13,304 nt of DNA from a bacterium. GTDB taxonomy: Bacteria > Pseudomonadota > Gammaproteobacteria > Berkiellales > Berkiellaceae. The stretch spans positions 1 through 13,304 of the forward strand of contig RFNU01000236.1 of assembly GCA_009927065.1 (NCBI GenBank), in the 5' to 3' direction. Shown one piece after another: positions 6,683-13,304 of this stretch. The notes beneath the pieces are model-generated. The model did not search any database and was not told where the DNA came from. It worked only from the letters and a program-made list of their open reading frames with translations. Position numbers and translations under genes: made by a program. Each line of letters starts with the position of its first letter. Position 1 is the first letter of the stretch.

Positions 6683-6727
6683 CCAACACTAGAGTGTACA
6701 AGGCATTGTAGTGTTGGATTTGTTTTA
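6683..6727 (+). terminator. Terminator hairpin after the STAS gene
   Basis: CCAACACTA (6683-6691) pairs perfectly with TAGTGTTGG (6709-6717) around a 17-base loop, followed by ATTTGTTTT. It lies 15 bases after the STAS stop codon and probably ends the three-gene regulatory transcript. The loop is long and the U tract is interrupted, so termination strength is uncertain. Confidence 0.55.
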
Positions 6728-6843
6728 TCGAACACTCACCAAATCCTCCATTAAGAATTTACAAAAGTCAATTTGGGCGCAGAGGGATTGTGAAACTGTA
6801 TAAGATCGGTTGATCTTGATTCTAGATGGCATGTTTCAGCACA

Positions 6844-6859
6844 TGAACTACCCGCACAT
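6844..6859 (-). mobile_element. Orphan fragment of the IS200/IS605-type right end
   Basis: On the minus strand these 16 bases read ATGTGCGGGTAGTTCA. They match bases 43-58 of the window at 15 of 16 positions, that is, the distal arm of the right-end hairpin and its flank. The proximal arm is not present, so no hairpin forms. The carbonic anhydrase 3' end lies only 24 bases away, on the side where a tnpB gene would be expected. It looks like the remnant of an old element, although a chance match is possible. Confidence 0.4.
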
Positions 6860-6882
6860 CATTGATTTTTATGGAGTAAAAT

Positions 6883-7494
6883 TCATTCGAACGTTCTAAA
6901 CAGTTTTTTTTCTTCATCATAAATGAAAAGCTCTCCATGATGAATATCAAAATACCATTGGTGAATGGTTAATAAATTTTTTTTAAGACGATCGCTGATC
7001 CATGGAAAGGTCAAACAGTTTTGGTATGAGCAGATAAGCGCTTGTTTTGCATAGTCATCAACAGACCAGTTCTCTTTATCGATATCGCCATTAACGATAC
7101 TAACCCATTTTTCAATAAAATCACTCTGATCATTCAGTTGTTTAGAAACTAAAGCATGAATGCCGCCACATTGAGAATGTCCAAGGATAATCATTTCTTT
7201 TATATTGAGATAGTTGATACCGAATTCTAAAGCGGCACTTGTCCCATGATAGCCCCCATTTGATTCAAATGGAGGGATAATATTAGCTACATTTCTTATA
7301 ACAAACAATTCGCCCGGATCACATTGTAAGATAACACTGGGGTCTACTCTAGAATCAGAACACCCTATAACCATGGTGGTAGGTCTTTGGCCATTGGCTG
7401 ATAATGCTGACATTAAAGAGGTATTGCCAGAGACATATTTTTCTCTAAAGGTTTGATAACCTTTCATGTATTTATCAAGTAGACTGTGATGCAT
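6883..7494 (-). CDS. can: Beta-class carbonic anhydrase
   Basis: The enzyme hydrates CO2 to bicarbonate in the cytoplasm, supplying carboxylases and pH balance. The beta-class zinc motifs are intact. Numbered from the TTG at 7509 they are CSDSR (Cys50, Asp52, Arg54) and HSQCGG (His111, Cys114), with the catalytic Asp-Arg pair present. The segments RNVANIIPP (72-80) and GTSAALEFGINYL (89-101) are typical of bacterial members. The open frame begins at a TTG (7509, 208 residues). I prefer the ATG at 7494 (203 residues) because neither has a good ribosome binding site and family members usually start shortly before the 'xGYxxFR' segment (here 17-22). The gene is transcribed away from the 109-residue protein gene, from a shared 200-base gap. 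The symbol follows the common name for this class. No terminator is evident downstream. Confidence 0.93.
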   Translation of the reverse strand: MHHSLLDKYMKGYQTFREKYVSGNTSLMSALSANGQRPTTMVIGCSDSRVDPSVILQCDPGELFVIRNVANIIPPFESNGGYHGTSAALEFGINYLNIKEMIILGHSQCGGIHALVSKQLNDQSDFIEKWVSIVNGDIDKENWSVDDYAKQALICSYQNCLTFPWISDRLKKNLLTIHQWYFDIHHGELFIYDEEKKLFRTFE

Positions 7495-7653
7495 TCTAGA
7501 GAACGACAATAAGGGTTTCTGTGCATACTAGTTTAGCTTATCAGAAAGATTATTGCATTGCATGCTCATAACGTCTTTATCAACTTAATCAACGTAATCA
7601 ATTTGTTATTGTTTTTTGTTTAAATGTGATTGTCATAATATATTAACTCAGTA

Positions 7654-7681
7654 TTGTCTCTAGTTTTGTTTTTGCTATAAA
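7654..7681 (+). promoter_or_regulatory. Probable sigma-70 promoter of the acidic 109-residue protein
   Basis: TTGTCT (7654-7659) and TATAAA (7676-7681) are 16 bases apart, which predicts a start near 7688 and a leader of about 25 bases. The -35 and its edges (ATTGTCTC) are identical to those of the ligA promoter further right. Confidence 0.5.
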
Positions 7682-7712
7682 TAAAACATTAGTACAAAAT
7701 AATTAGGTTTTT

Positions 7713-8042
7713 ATGTTGCAGCCAAAATTGAACAAATGGTATCAAGATGCTGAAAGTATGGATATTTTTAAGGTTGTCGATTTAACTGAAGATTCAGTAG
7801 GTATTCAATATGCTAATGGATTAATTACTGAATTTAGCATTGAAGATTGGTTTCAATTACATCTTTTGCCTGCGGCACAACCAGAAGATTGGTCAATGGC
7901 GTGGGATTTAAGTGAGGAAGATAAAGGACAGATTTATAATCAAGATGAAGATCATCATCATAAAACACATATTTTAGATGATGATGATGCATTTCAAGCG
8001 TTTGAAGAAGATCTTAGTCTAGATGAAGATGATGATTTATAA
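7713..8042 (+). CDS. Small acidic protein, DUF6763-like, function unknown
   Basis: This 109-residue protein is probably cytoplasmic, with no signal peptide or membrane segment. The first 65 residues have a compact beta-rich pattern: KWYQDAE (8-14), IFKVVDL (18-24), VGIQYANG (29-36), EFSIEDW (40-46) and PEDWSMAWD (57-65). This resembles a small gammaproteobacterial family that I recall as DUF6763, whose members carry WY, 'IEIQYFDG' and 'EDWSG' motifs. The assignment is from memory and not certain. The C-terminal third is unusual: a His cluster (81-83, 86) followed by a tail that is mostly Asp and Glu (89-108). The start ATG has only a weak ribosome site (TAGG). The gene is monocistronic, divergent from carbonic anhydrase and convergent with the transporter pair. 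Confidence 0.75.
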   Translation: MLQPKLNKWYQDAESMDIFKVVDLTEDSVGIQYANGLITEFSIEDWFQLHLLPAAQPEDWSMAWDLSEEDKGQIYNQDEDHHHKTHILDDDDAFQAFEEDLSLDEDDDL

Positions 8043-8051
8043 GACTGAAGA

Positions 8052-8082
8052 GTTGATTGCCGATCAGAAAGTGGCAATCAAC
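8052..8082. terminator. Shared convergent terminator hairpin
   Basis: GTTGATTGCC (8052-8061) pairs perfectly over ten bases with GGCAATCAAC (8073-8082) around an 11-base loop. It lies between two converging genes, 9 bases after the plus-strand stop and directly touching the minus-strand stop codon at 8083-8085. The plus side is followed by CTATTTTG and the minus side by TCTTCAG, so it should work better for the plus-strand gene. Confidence 0.6.
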
Positions 8083-9345
8083 CTATTTTGCTAGTATAGA
8101 ACGATCGTTTTTAAGATCCATAAGTAAATCAATATCCTGATTGTTTAAAATAAATAAAAGAATAATCCCGGGGAATGCTAAGAACGTATCAAGTGCAAAA
8201 AGTTTATTCCAGCCTAAAAAGTTATAACAATAACCGCTTAAAAAAGAAATAGATAAAGCAAGACTTTTAGCACTCGCTATCAGGGTGTATAAAAGTCCTT
8301 TACACGATGACTTTCTGATGAATTCAGCAAAAAATCGAGCAATAATAATGGATTTAAATCCTAACGTTGTGTTTTTAAGAAAGATAAAGAAACAAAAGAA
8401 AGGTTGATTATTGTGCAACTGCAATAAAGAAAAAATGCTGAGTGATAGGGCATGCAATAAAGTGATAACCAGTAAAGTTTTAAGCAAAGAGTGTTGAGTA
8501 AAGCGTTGGGTGGCAATAAAACCTCCAAGAGTGAAACAACATGTTCCCCATATTTTTGCAATGACCGCTATTGTCGGATAGTTAAATCCACAGTCTAAAT
8601 AAAAGATATTAACAAGGGGACTAATAAAATCATCGCCCAAGTTGATCAAAAACGCTAAGGATAAAATGAAAGGATAACGCTTCATTGTTATATATAATTC
8701 TTTCAGAGAAAGACGACTTGGTTGATGAAAATGATCATGTTTATGAAATAATTCATTCATATGAGGACTGATGAGCAGAAAAGTGCCGAATCCAAAAAAG
8801 AGTGCACTACAGAAACAATAAGCATAATGCCAATTCAAATAATAACTCATACACAAGAGACTGGCTTCGCCTGCATAAAGACCCCAGCGAATTCCAAGAC
8901 GTTGAGCAAATATCCCTGTATTGAGATCTTCTGATGTTAGCAGTTGAATTTTTAAGAAAAAAAGAGAGCTTTGAAACACGATAGCGCAAGAATTAATAAT
9001 GATTCCCACTATAATAAGACTTGTTTTTGTGAGATATGGGGCCATTAATCCTAAATATGTTAGGCTTATGGCTAAGAATAATGCACTGATCCCCATCCAA
9101 CCTTGCCAATGATGGGCATAGGTGTATGAGCTAAAAGAATAGCGATCTAAAAAAGGTGCAAACAGTATTTTGAAAGAATAAGGCAGCCCCATTAAGCTTA
9201 ATGATGATAAAAAACTGGGAGTAGATCCCATTGTAGCAAACCAAAGATTTAAGCATTTCCAGGTTAATAACGTTGGCAGTGCTGATAAAAAACCCATGAT
9301 AAATATTAGTAATTTAATGTAGCAAATTTGATTTTTATTAGGCAT
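8083..9345 (-). CDS. AmpG-like MFS transporter, second copy
   Basis: This is an integral membrane protein of about 420 residues with roughly 12 hydrophobic segments. AmpG permeases import anhydro-muropeptides released in cell-wall recycling. Family features, numbered from the TTG at 9363, are FIMGFLSALPTLLTW (21-35), MGLPYSFKILFAPFLDRY (58-75) and the NLGDDF (241-246) to AKIWG segment that mirrors the LGDAF...NKTLG region of E. coli AmpG. It is more diverged than the copy just upstream and lacks that copy's cluster of basic residues after the second hydrophobic segment. The open frame could begin at TTG 9363. I prefer the ATG at 9345, which overlaps the upstream gene's stop by eight bases, as in translational coupling. 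The substrate may differ from that of AmpG. The transcript ends at the hairpin touching its stop codon. Confidence 0.8.
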   Translation of the reverse strand: MPNKNQICYIKLLIFIMGFLSALPTLLTWKCLNLWFATMGSTPSFLSSLSLMGLPYSFKILFAPFLDRYSFSSYTYAHHWQGWMGISALFLAISLTYLGLMAPYLTKTSLIIVGIIINSCAIVFQSSLFFLKIQLLTSEDLNTGIFAQRLGIRWGLYAGEASLLCMSYYLNWHYAYCFCSALFFGFGTFLLISPHMNELFHKHDHFHQPSRLSLKELYITMKRYPFILSLAFLINLGDDFISPLVNIFYLDCGFNYPTIAVIAKIWGTCCFTLGGFIATQRFTQHSLLKTLLVITLLHALSLSIFSLLQLHNNQPFFCFFIFLKNTTLGFKSIIIARFFAEFIRKSSCKGLLYTLIASAKSLALSISFLSGYCYNFLGWNKLFALDTFLAFPGIILLFILNNQDIDLLMDLKNDRSILAK

Positions 9346-10711
9346 TTTCAAGTGATTTTTCAAACTGAGTTAATCGTAACATGTTAAAATCGTTATAACT
9401 AGATTTTTTAATTGAATTATTTGGAATACTGAAGACAATCATGATTCCAGGCAATGATAAGAAGAAACTGACAATAAAAAAGATTGGCCAAGAGGATCTA
9501 TCAATCAAGAGCCCACTTAAAGAAGAAGTTATAATTAAAGGAATAGCTTTAATAGAAGAAAAAAAGGCATATTGAGATCCGGTATGATGCAGACGACTAC
9601 ATAAATTAGAAATTAATGTTGCAATTAAGGCTGCTTTCATCCCTGATGTAAAATATTCAGCGGTTACTGTTAAAATCAGAAGATTTGGATCGGCTCCCTT
9701 TAAGCTTAAAAGAATCAATAACAAATGAGAAAGAGCTCGCGCTATTGCCGCTATGCCTAATGTTCTGATGAGATGATAGTGTCGAGCTAGAGCTGCGGCT
9801 AGTAAGCCTCCACTAATAGAGCAGAATAAGCCAAAAACTTTTGCGATATTTGCAATTTGTATCGGCGAAAATCCTAGATCTAAAAAGAATAAATCCGTAA
9901 TACCTAAAATTAAATCATCACCAATATTAATCAACAGTAAGAGTCCAAGGATTTTCTTCCATTCTGTATTGTTTTTGCGGAAATATAAAAAAGGAATCGC
10001 AATGGTGCAGTACAAATGAACTAATATTGGCTGTTTAAACACAAAAGGATGTTTTTTTTGGATGACAGCTAGGACTTTGGGCTCATAGACGCTTTTTGTT
10101 TCTCCAAAAGATTGTTCTGGAGTTGTGGTGTAAAGAGCAATACTTAAGACTAAAACAAAAGACAGTGAGTAATAAATAATATGCCAAGGCAAATAACTCA
10201 TTAAATATAGTGCGCCTGCATGACCAATTAATTTCCCGATTCTATACCCCATAATGCCAATTGCAACAGCTTGAGGAGTTTCATCATCATTCAAAATTTC
10301 AATACGATGAGCTACCGTTGCTGTTTGATTGATCGATGCGCATAATGAAGTTATAAAGCAAAAAAATCCTGTCCATAATAACGATTTTTGAGCCCCAACT
10401 GTGCCTAATCCTATTAATGATAAAAGCATCATCACTTGCATAGCAATAGCCCAGCCACAGCGTTTTCCAAAGTAGCGTTTTAAAAAAGGAGGATGATAAT
10501 GATCGACAATCGGCGATAATAAGAATTTAAATGTATAAGGAAGTCCGGTTAGAAACATGAGTGTAATGATACTGTTTGAATACCCAAGTTGTCGCATCCA
10601 AATACTGAGTGTTTGCCAAGTTAAGACACCAGGCAAACCATTTGATAGCCCACCTAAGAAAAAAAGCAGCATTTTATGATTTATTACAGATTTTTGGTTT
10701 TTTCTAATCAT
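9338..10711 (-). CDS. AmpG-like MFS transporter, first copy
   Basis: This 457-residue integral membrane protein has about 12 hydrophobic segments and belongs to the AmpG (muropeptide permease) group of the major facilitator superfamily. The start region is typical: LLFFLGGLSNGLPGVLTWQT (15-34), then TGLPYTFKFLLSPIVD (55-70) and a basic patch with FGKRCGW (81-87). INIGDDLIL (261-269) through AKVFG (290-294) corresponds to the conserved GDAF...KTLG region of E. coli AmpG. The usual Asp-Arg after the second segment reads Asp-His. ATG at 10711 follows AAGG twelve bases upstream. It is the first gene of a two-gene operon with its paralogue, and divergent from ligA. Anhydro-muropeptide import is inferred from the family, and no amidase or ampD gene is nearby. 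Confidence 0.85.
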   Translation of the reverse strand: MIRKNQKSVINHKMLLFFLGGLSNGLPGVLTWQTLSIWMRQLGYSNSIITLMFLTGLPYTFKFLLSPIVDHYHPPFLKRYFGKRCGWAIAMQVMMLLSLIGLGTVGAQKSLLWTGFFCFITSLCASINQTATVAHRIEILNDDETPQAVAIGIMGYRIGKLIGHAGALYLMSYLPWHIIYYSLSFVLVLSIALYTTTPEQSFGETKSVYEPKVLAVIQKKHPFVFKQPILVHLYCTIAIPFLYFRKNNTEWKKILGLLLLINIGDDLILGITDLFFLDLGFSPIQIANIAKVFGLFCSISGGLLAAALARHYHLIRTLGIAAIARALSHLLLILLSLKGADPNLLILTVTAEYFTSGMKAALIATLISNLCSRLHHTGSQYAFFSSIKAIPLIITSSLSGLLIDRSSWPIFFIVSFFLSLPGIMIVFSIPNNSIKKSSYNDFNMLRLTQFEKSLENA

Positions 10712-10776
10712 CTTATAAAATACCTTGAAGACACACTCTTTAACTTATCGACCATTTTTTTATGATAAAAATAATT

Positions 10777-10785
10777 TTTATACCA
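10777..10785 (-). promoter_or_regulatory. Possible extended -10 promoter of the AmpG pair
   Basis: On the minus strand the sequence reads TGGTATAAA, an extended -10 (TG-N-TATAAA), placed about 65 bases before the first AmpG start. No convincing -35 is seen, which fits an extended -10 type. Immediately upstream is a small dyad, CTATA-CGT-TATAG (10790-10802), in the gap shared with the divergent ligA promoter. It could be an operator, but it is short. Confidence 0.35.
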
Positions 10786-10823
10786 TAAACTATACGTTAT
10801 AGCTTAAAAGATACTCATTAAGA

Positions 10824-10852
10824 TTGTCTCTTTTTTGCCAAACATTTACAAT
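10824..10852 (+). promoter_or_regulatory. Sigma-70 promoter of ligA
   Basis: TTGTCT (10824-10829) and TACAAT (10847-10852) are separated by exactly 17 bases. They match the consensus at four and five of six positions. The predicted start lies near 10859, leaving a leader of about 20 bases before the ATG at 10881. Confidence 0.6.
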
Positions 10853-10880
10853 CAAATTGAATTATCTTCTGGTGTGATTA

Positions 10881-12860
10881 ATGGAAATAACGCAAAATAA
10901 TTATTTAAAGTTAGTTGAAAAGCTTAACGAAGCACTTTTTGCTTATCATACGCTCAATGAGCCTATTCTTTCTGATCTAGAATATGATGAGTCTTATCGT
11001 TTGTTGCTTAATATTGAGGCTATGCATGCTGATTGGAAAGTAGGATACTCCCCGACAATCCGTGTAGGATCGGAACCTGAAAAGAAGTTTGAAACTTATT
11101 TACATAAAATTAAAATGGGTTCTTTAGAAAATATCTTTACTCAAGAAGAGTTTATTAAAGAATTATCGACCTGGCAAGATACACTGCAAGCTCACCCCGA
11201 AGTCGTTATTGAACCCAAAATTGATGGTTTAGCACTTAACTTGGTGTACCAGTATGGGATTTTAACGCATGCAGCAACGCGAGGTAATGGTATTGAAGGT
11301 GAGCTCGTTACAAAAAATGCTAAAACAATCAGAAGTATCCCTTTAAAAATCAATGACAATCATCCTTATTTAGAAATCAGAGGAGAAGTGTATTTTACGT
11401 TAAAAGAATTTAAGCAGTTAAATGATTATCAAATGCATCATCAACAAAAAACCTTTGTTAATCCCAGAAATGCAGCTTCTGGTTCATTAAGACAACTTGA
11501 TAGCAGTATCACAGCTTCTCGTCGGTTATCGTTTTTAGCTTATACTCTTTATGGCCATGAAAAAATCAACACTCAAAAAGAATCGCTTGCCTGGTTAAAA
11601 GCACAAGGTTTTTGTATTGCTGAAGAAATAGTGTCTGCTCACTCTTTAGAAGAAGTCTTAAAAGCCTATGAGAGTTTTGCAGAAAAAAGAGCTTTTATGA
11701 GTTATGAAATTGATGGACTCGTTATTAAAGTCAATCGTTTTGATTATCAAGCTGAACTTGGCGAGGTGCAACGTAGCCCTCGTTGGGCAATTGCTTGGAA
11801 GTTTCCTGCAACTGAAGTTTTATCCACTTTATTAAATATTGATTATCAGGTTGGGCGTTTGGGGGCGATTACCCCTGTGGCACAATTAGTACCAGTCTTT
11901 GTATCCGGGGCTCAAATTCAACATGCAACATTACATAATTTTGATGAATTAGAGCGTAAAAATCTTCTTATTGGAGACAAAGTCTCTGTGCGTCGAGCAG
12001 GAGATGTTATTCCAGAAGTCATTAAAAGCTATGAACATTTAAGAACAGGTCAAGAGCGTCCTTATATTATTCCTCAATACTGTCCAAGCTGTGCTAGAAC
12101 TCTAGTCAAAAAAGACGCTCTTTTAGTTTGTATCAATCATGCACACTGTCCAGAACAAATGATTCAACAAATTGCTCATTTTGGCTCTCGTGACGCTTTG
12201 GATATGGAAGGACTCTCTGTTCAAACAGTACGAAAATTATGGGAAGCTGATCTTATGAGATCGCCTGCTGATTTGTATGCTCTAACAGAAGAACATTTCC
12301 TTAAACTTGAAGGTTTTGCCAAAAAATCTGCACAAAAAATGATACAAACTATTCAACGAGCTAAAAATGCGCCTCCAGAAAAACTCTTATGGGCTTTTGG
12401 TTTGCGACATGTAGGACTTTTAACTGCCAAGAAAATATTTGAAGTCCTTAGCTGGGATCAGTTTTTAACAGCAGATCTTTCTACGCTCATGGCTATTGAA
12501 AGTATTGGGCCTATTATTGCGCAATCGATTGTGGATTACAAAAAAGAGCCTTATTTTTTTCAGCAGTTAAAGAAGCTCAAAGAATATGGTTTTAAAATCC
12601 ATGAGACATTAAAAAAAGAAGGCAGTTTAAAAGGGATCACCTTTGTTATTACCGGGAGTTTTGAGGATTATCCTCGTGCCCGGTTACAAGGAATGATAGA
12701 AGAGCTTGGAGGCAAGATAGGTTCTTCAATAACGAGTAAGACTCAGTATCTCCTTTGTGGGAGCGATCCTGGTAGTAAGCTTGTGCAAGCTCAAGAAAAA
12801 AGAATTACAATTCTCTCTTTAAAGGAATTTCTGCAAATGGCATCAAACTCTTCCATTTAA
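10881..12860 (+). CDS. ligA: NAD+-dependent DNA ligase LigA
   Basis: LigA seals nicks in duplex DNA during replication and repair, using NAD+ as the source of AMP. At 659 residues it is close to the usual 670. In order: the NAD+-binding Ia region (about 1-70, with LSDLEYDESYR at 30-40), the adenylation domain with catalytic Lys113 in KIDG (113-116), RGNGIEGELVT (134-144), NPRNAASGSLRQ (194-205), YEIDGLVIKVN (275-285) and RWAIAWKFPA (301-310). Next come the OB fold with GDVIPEV (374-380), a zinc finger with Cys401, Cys404, Cys417 and Cys423, helix-hairpin-helix repeats (about 430-565), and a C-terminal BRCT domain (about 580-655). All catalytic motifs look intact. The ribosome site before the ATG is weak (GGTG). 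The gene stands alone between its own promoter and terminator. It is an essential housekeeping gene in bacteria. Confidence 0.97.
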   Translation: MEITQNNYLKLVEKLNEALFAYHTLNEPILSDLEYDESYRLLLNIEAMHADWKVGYSPTIRVGSEPEKKFETYLHKIKMGSLENIFTQEEFIKELSTWQDTLQAHPEVVIEPKIDGLALNLVYQYGILTHAATRGNGIEGELVTKNAKTIRSIPLKINDNHPYLEIRGEVYFTLKEFKQLNDYQMHHQQKTFVNPRNAASGSLRQLDSSITASRRLSFLAYTLYGHEKINTQKESLAWLKAQGFCIAEEIVSAHSLEEVLKAYESFAEKRAFMSYEIDGLVIKVNRFDYQAELGEVQRSPRWAIAWKFPATEVLSTLLNIDYQVGRLGAITPVAQLVPVFVSGAQIQHATLHNFDELERKNLLIGDKVSVRRAGDVIPEVIKSYEHLRTGQERPYIIPQYCPSCARTLVKKDALLVCINHAHCPEQMIQQIAHFGSRDALDMEGLSVQTVRKLWEADLMRSPADLYALTEEHFLKLEGFAKKSAQKMIQTIQRAKNAPPEKLLWAFGLRHVGLLTAKKIFEVLSWDQFLTADLSTLMAIESIGPIIAQSIVDYKKEPYFFQQLKKLKEYGFKIHETLKKEGSLKGITFVITGSFEDYPRARLQGMIEELGGKIGSSITSKTQYLLCGSDPGSKLVQAQEKRITILSLKEFLQMASNSSI

Positions 12861-12919
12861 CTGTTCAGGTGACTTGATAGCAATATTTTACTGAGAATAA
12901 ATGTAACTTACGTATCGAG

Positions 12920-12948
12920 TGCTCTAAAGAAAGAGCATGGATTTTTTC
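12920..12948 (+). terminator. Intrinsic terminator of ligA
   Basis: TGCTCT (12920-12925) pairs with AGAGCA (12932-12937) around a six-base loop. TGGA and a run of six T (12942-12947) follow. It lies 59 bases after the ligA stop codon. Confidence 0.65.
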
Positions 12949-12965
12949 TATAACAAGGTGAGGTG

Positions 12966-13193
12966 TTAATCTTTTTTTAGTTTTGGACCGCTATATGATG
13001 CTGGAATATTAGGCAAAGTAGTGTATGAGCAAATAATTGCTGAACACACCTGAGCACTCATAGGGCTTATATTGACAGCAAACATCAACGGCAATGCTAA
13101 TGTTTTTAAAGCGTCTTGATTATTCAGTATATTTTCAGGTTGGTTCTGTATTAAAATTTCTTTCATTATTAAAAGCACTGTGATTTTTTTCAT
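12966..13193 (-). CDS. Doubtful small hypothetical protein
   Basis: This open frame of 75 codons occupies most of the otherwise gene-free 440 bases after ligA. The product has a Lys-rich start, one moderately hydrophobic stretch (about 31-45), two cysteines (49, 55) and a Lys-rich end. It matches no family I recognise. There is no ribosome binding site before either the ATG at 13193 or the second ATG at 13166 (66 residues). A consensus -10, TATAAT, lies on this strand at 13200-13205. It would start the transcript at or just beyond the first ATG, so translation would be either leaderless or from 13166. The frame could be fortuitous in AT-rich DNA. Confidence 0.3.
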   Translation of the reverse strand: MKKITVLLIMKEILIQNQPENILNNQDALKTLALPLMFAVNISPMSAQVCSAIICSYTTLPNIPASYSGPKLKKD

Positions 13194-13205
13194 TTGTTCA
13201 TTATA

Positions 13206-13304
13206 GACAAAAAACTATAAATATTATTAGATTAACTCGAAAAAATTATACAGATGACGTTCAAATCATCATGCATTTGGCTGATAGAGTTTTTTACAAT
13301 AACA
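13206..13304. other. Right-hand edge without identified gene
   Basis: These AT-rich bases contain no open frame of useful length and no hairpin with a T run. They may be the upstream region of the short minus-strand frame or the start of a gap continuing outside the window. Confidence 0.4.

Noticed and set aside
6802..6817. Perfect small hairpin AAGATC-GGTT-GATCTT after the carbonic anhydrase gene
   Set aside because: It has no T run on either strand and few G-C pairs, so it is not supported as a terminator.
8361..8561. Minus-strand open frame of 66 codons
   Set aside because: It lies wholly inside the second AmpG-like gene in another frame, with no family resemblance.
8807..8989. Minus-strand open frame of 60 codons
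   Set aside because: It lies wholly inside the second AmpG-like gene in another frame.
1..13304. CRISPR array, rRNA or tRNA genes, replication origin
   Set aside because: No regularly spaced direct repeats, no rRNA segments, no tRNA cloverleaf and no DnaA-box cluster were seen.

Overview
The window is AT-rich (roughly one third G+C by eye) and reads as a chromosome segment of a gammaproteobacterium. The best fit is a host-associated Legionellales-like lineage. This is inferred from a large ankyrin-type protein of effector-like build, two tandem AmpG-type transporters (multiple AmpG copies are common in intracellular bacteria), a FleQ-type activator, a small gammaproteobacterial protein with an EDW-type motif, and an IS200/IS605 transposon end. 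No sequence here fixes the genus.

Layout. Bases 1-59 are the right end of an IS200/IS605-type element with the last codons of its probable TnpB. Bases 105-3824 encode a 1239-residue protein built on a large ankyrin-like super-repeat of about 156-177 residues. A gene-free stretch of about 400 bases follows. It holds two AT-rich hairpins and then an elaborate predicted RNA leader in front of the next gene. Bases 4222-6668 carry three co-oriented regulatory genes: a FleQ-like sigma-54 activator without its DNA-binding domain, a protein that looks like a decayed receiver-AAA+ relative of it, and a STAS anti-sigma-factor antagonist. A terminator hairpin closes the group.

The next block holds a minus-strand beta-carbonic anhydrase, a plus-strand 109-residue acidic protein, and a minus-strand pair of overlapping AmpG-like transporters that share a convergent terminator with the acidic protein. 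The NAD+-dependent DNA ligase LigA (10881-12860, plus) has a good promoter and terminator. A doubtful short minus-strand ORF lies at the right edge.

Two places deserve most attention. The first is the leader at 4018-4221. It can fold into two consecutive three-way junctions, with a full-strength Shine-Dalgarno sequence between them that lies 76 bases from the start codon. The second junction would close that gap to about 9 unpaired bases, so this is a candidate cis-regulatory RNA. The second is the regulatory trio it precedes, where the activator has lost DNA binding and its companion has lost the catalytic residues. This suggests a rewired or decaying FleQ-type switch coupled to a STAS partner-switching module.
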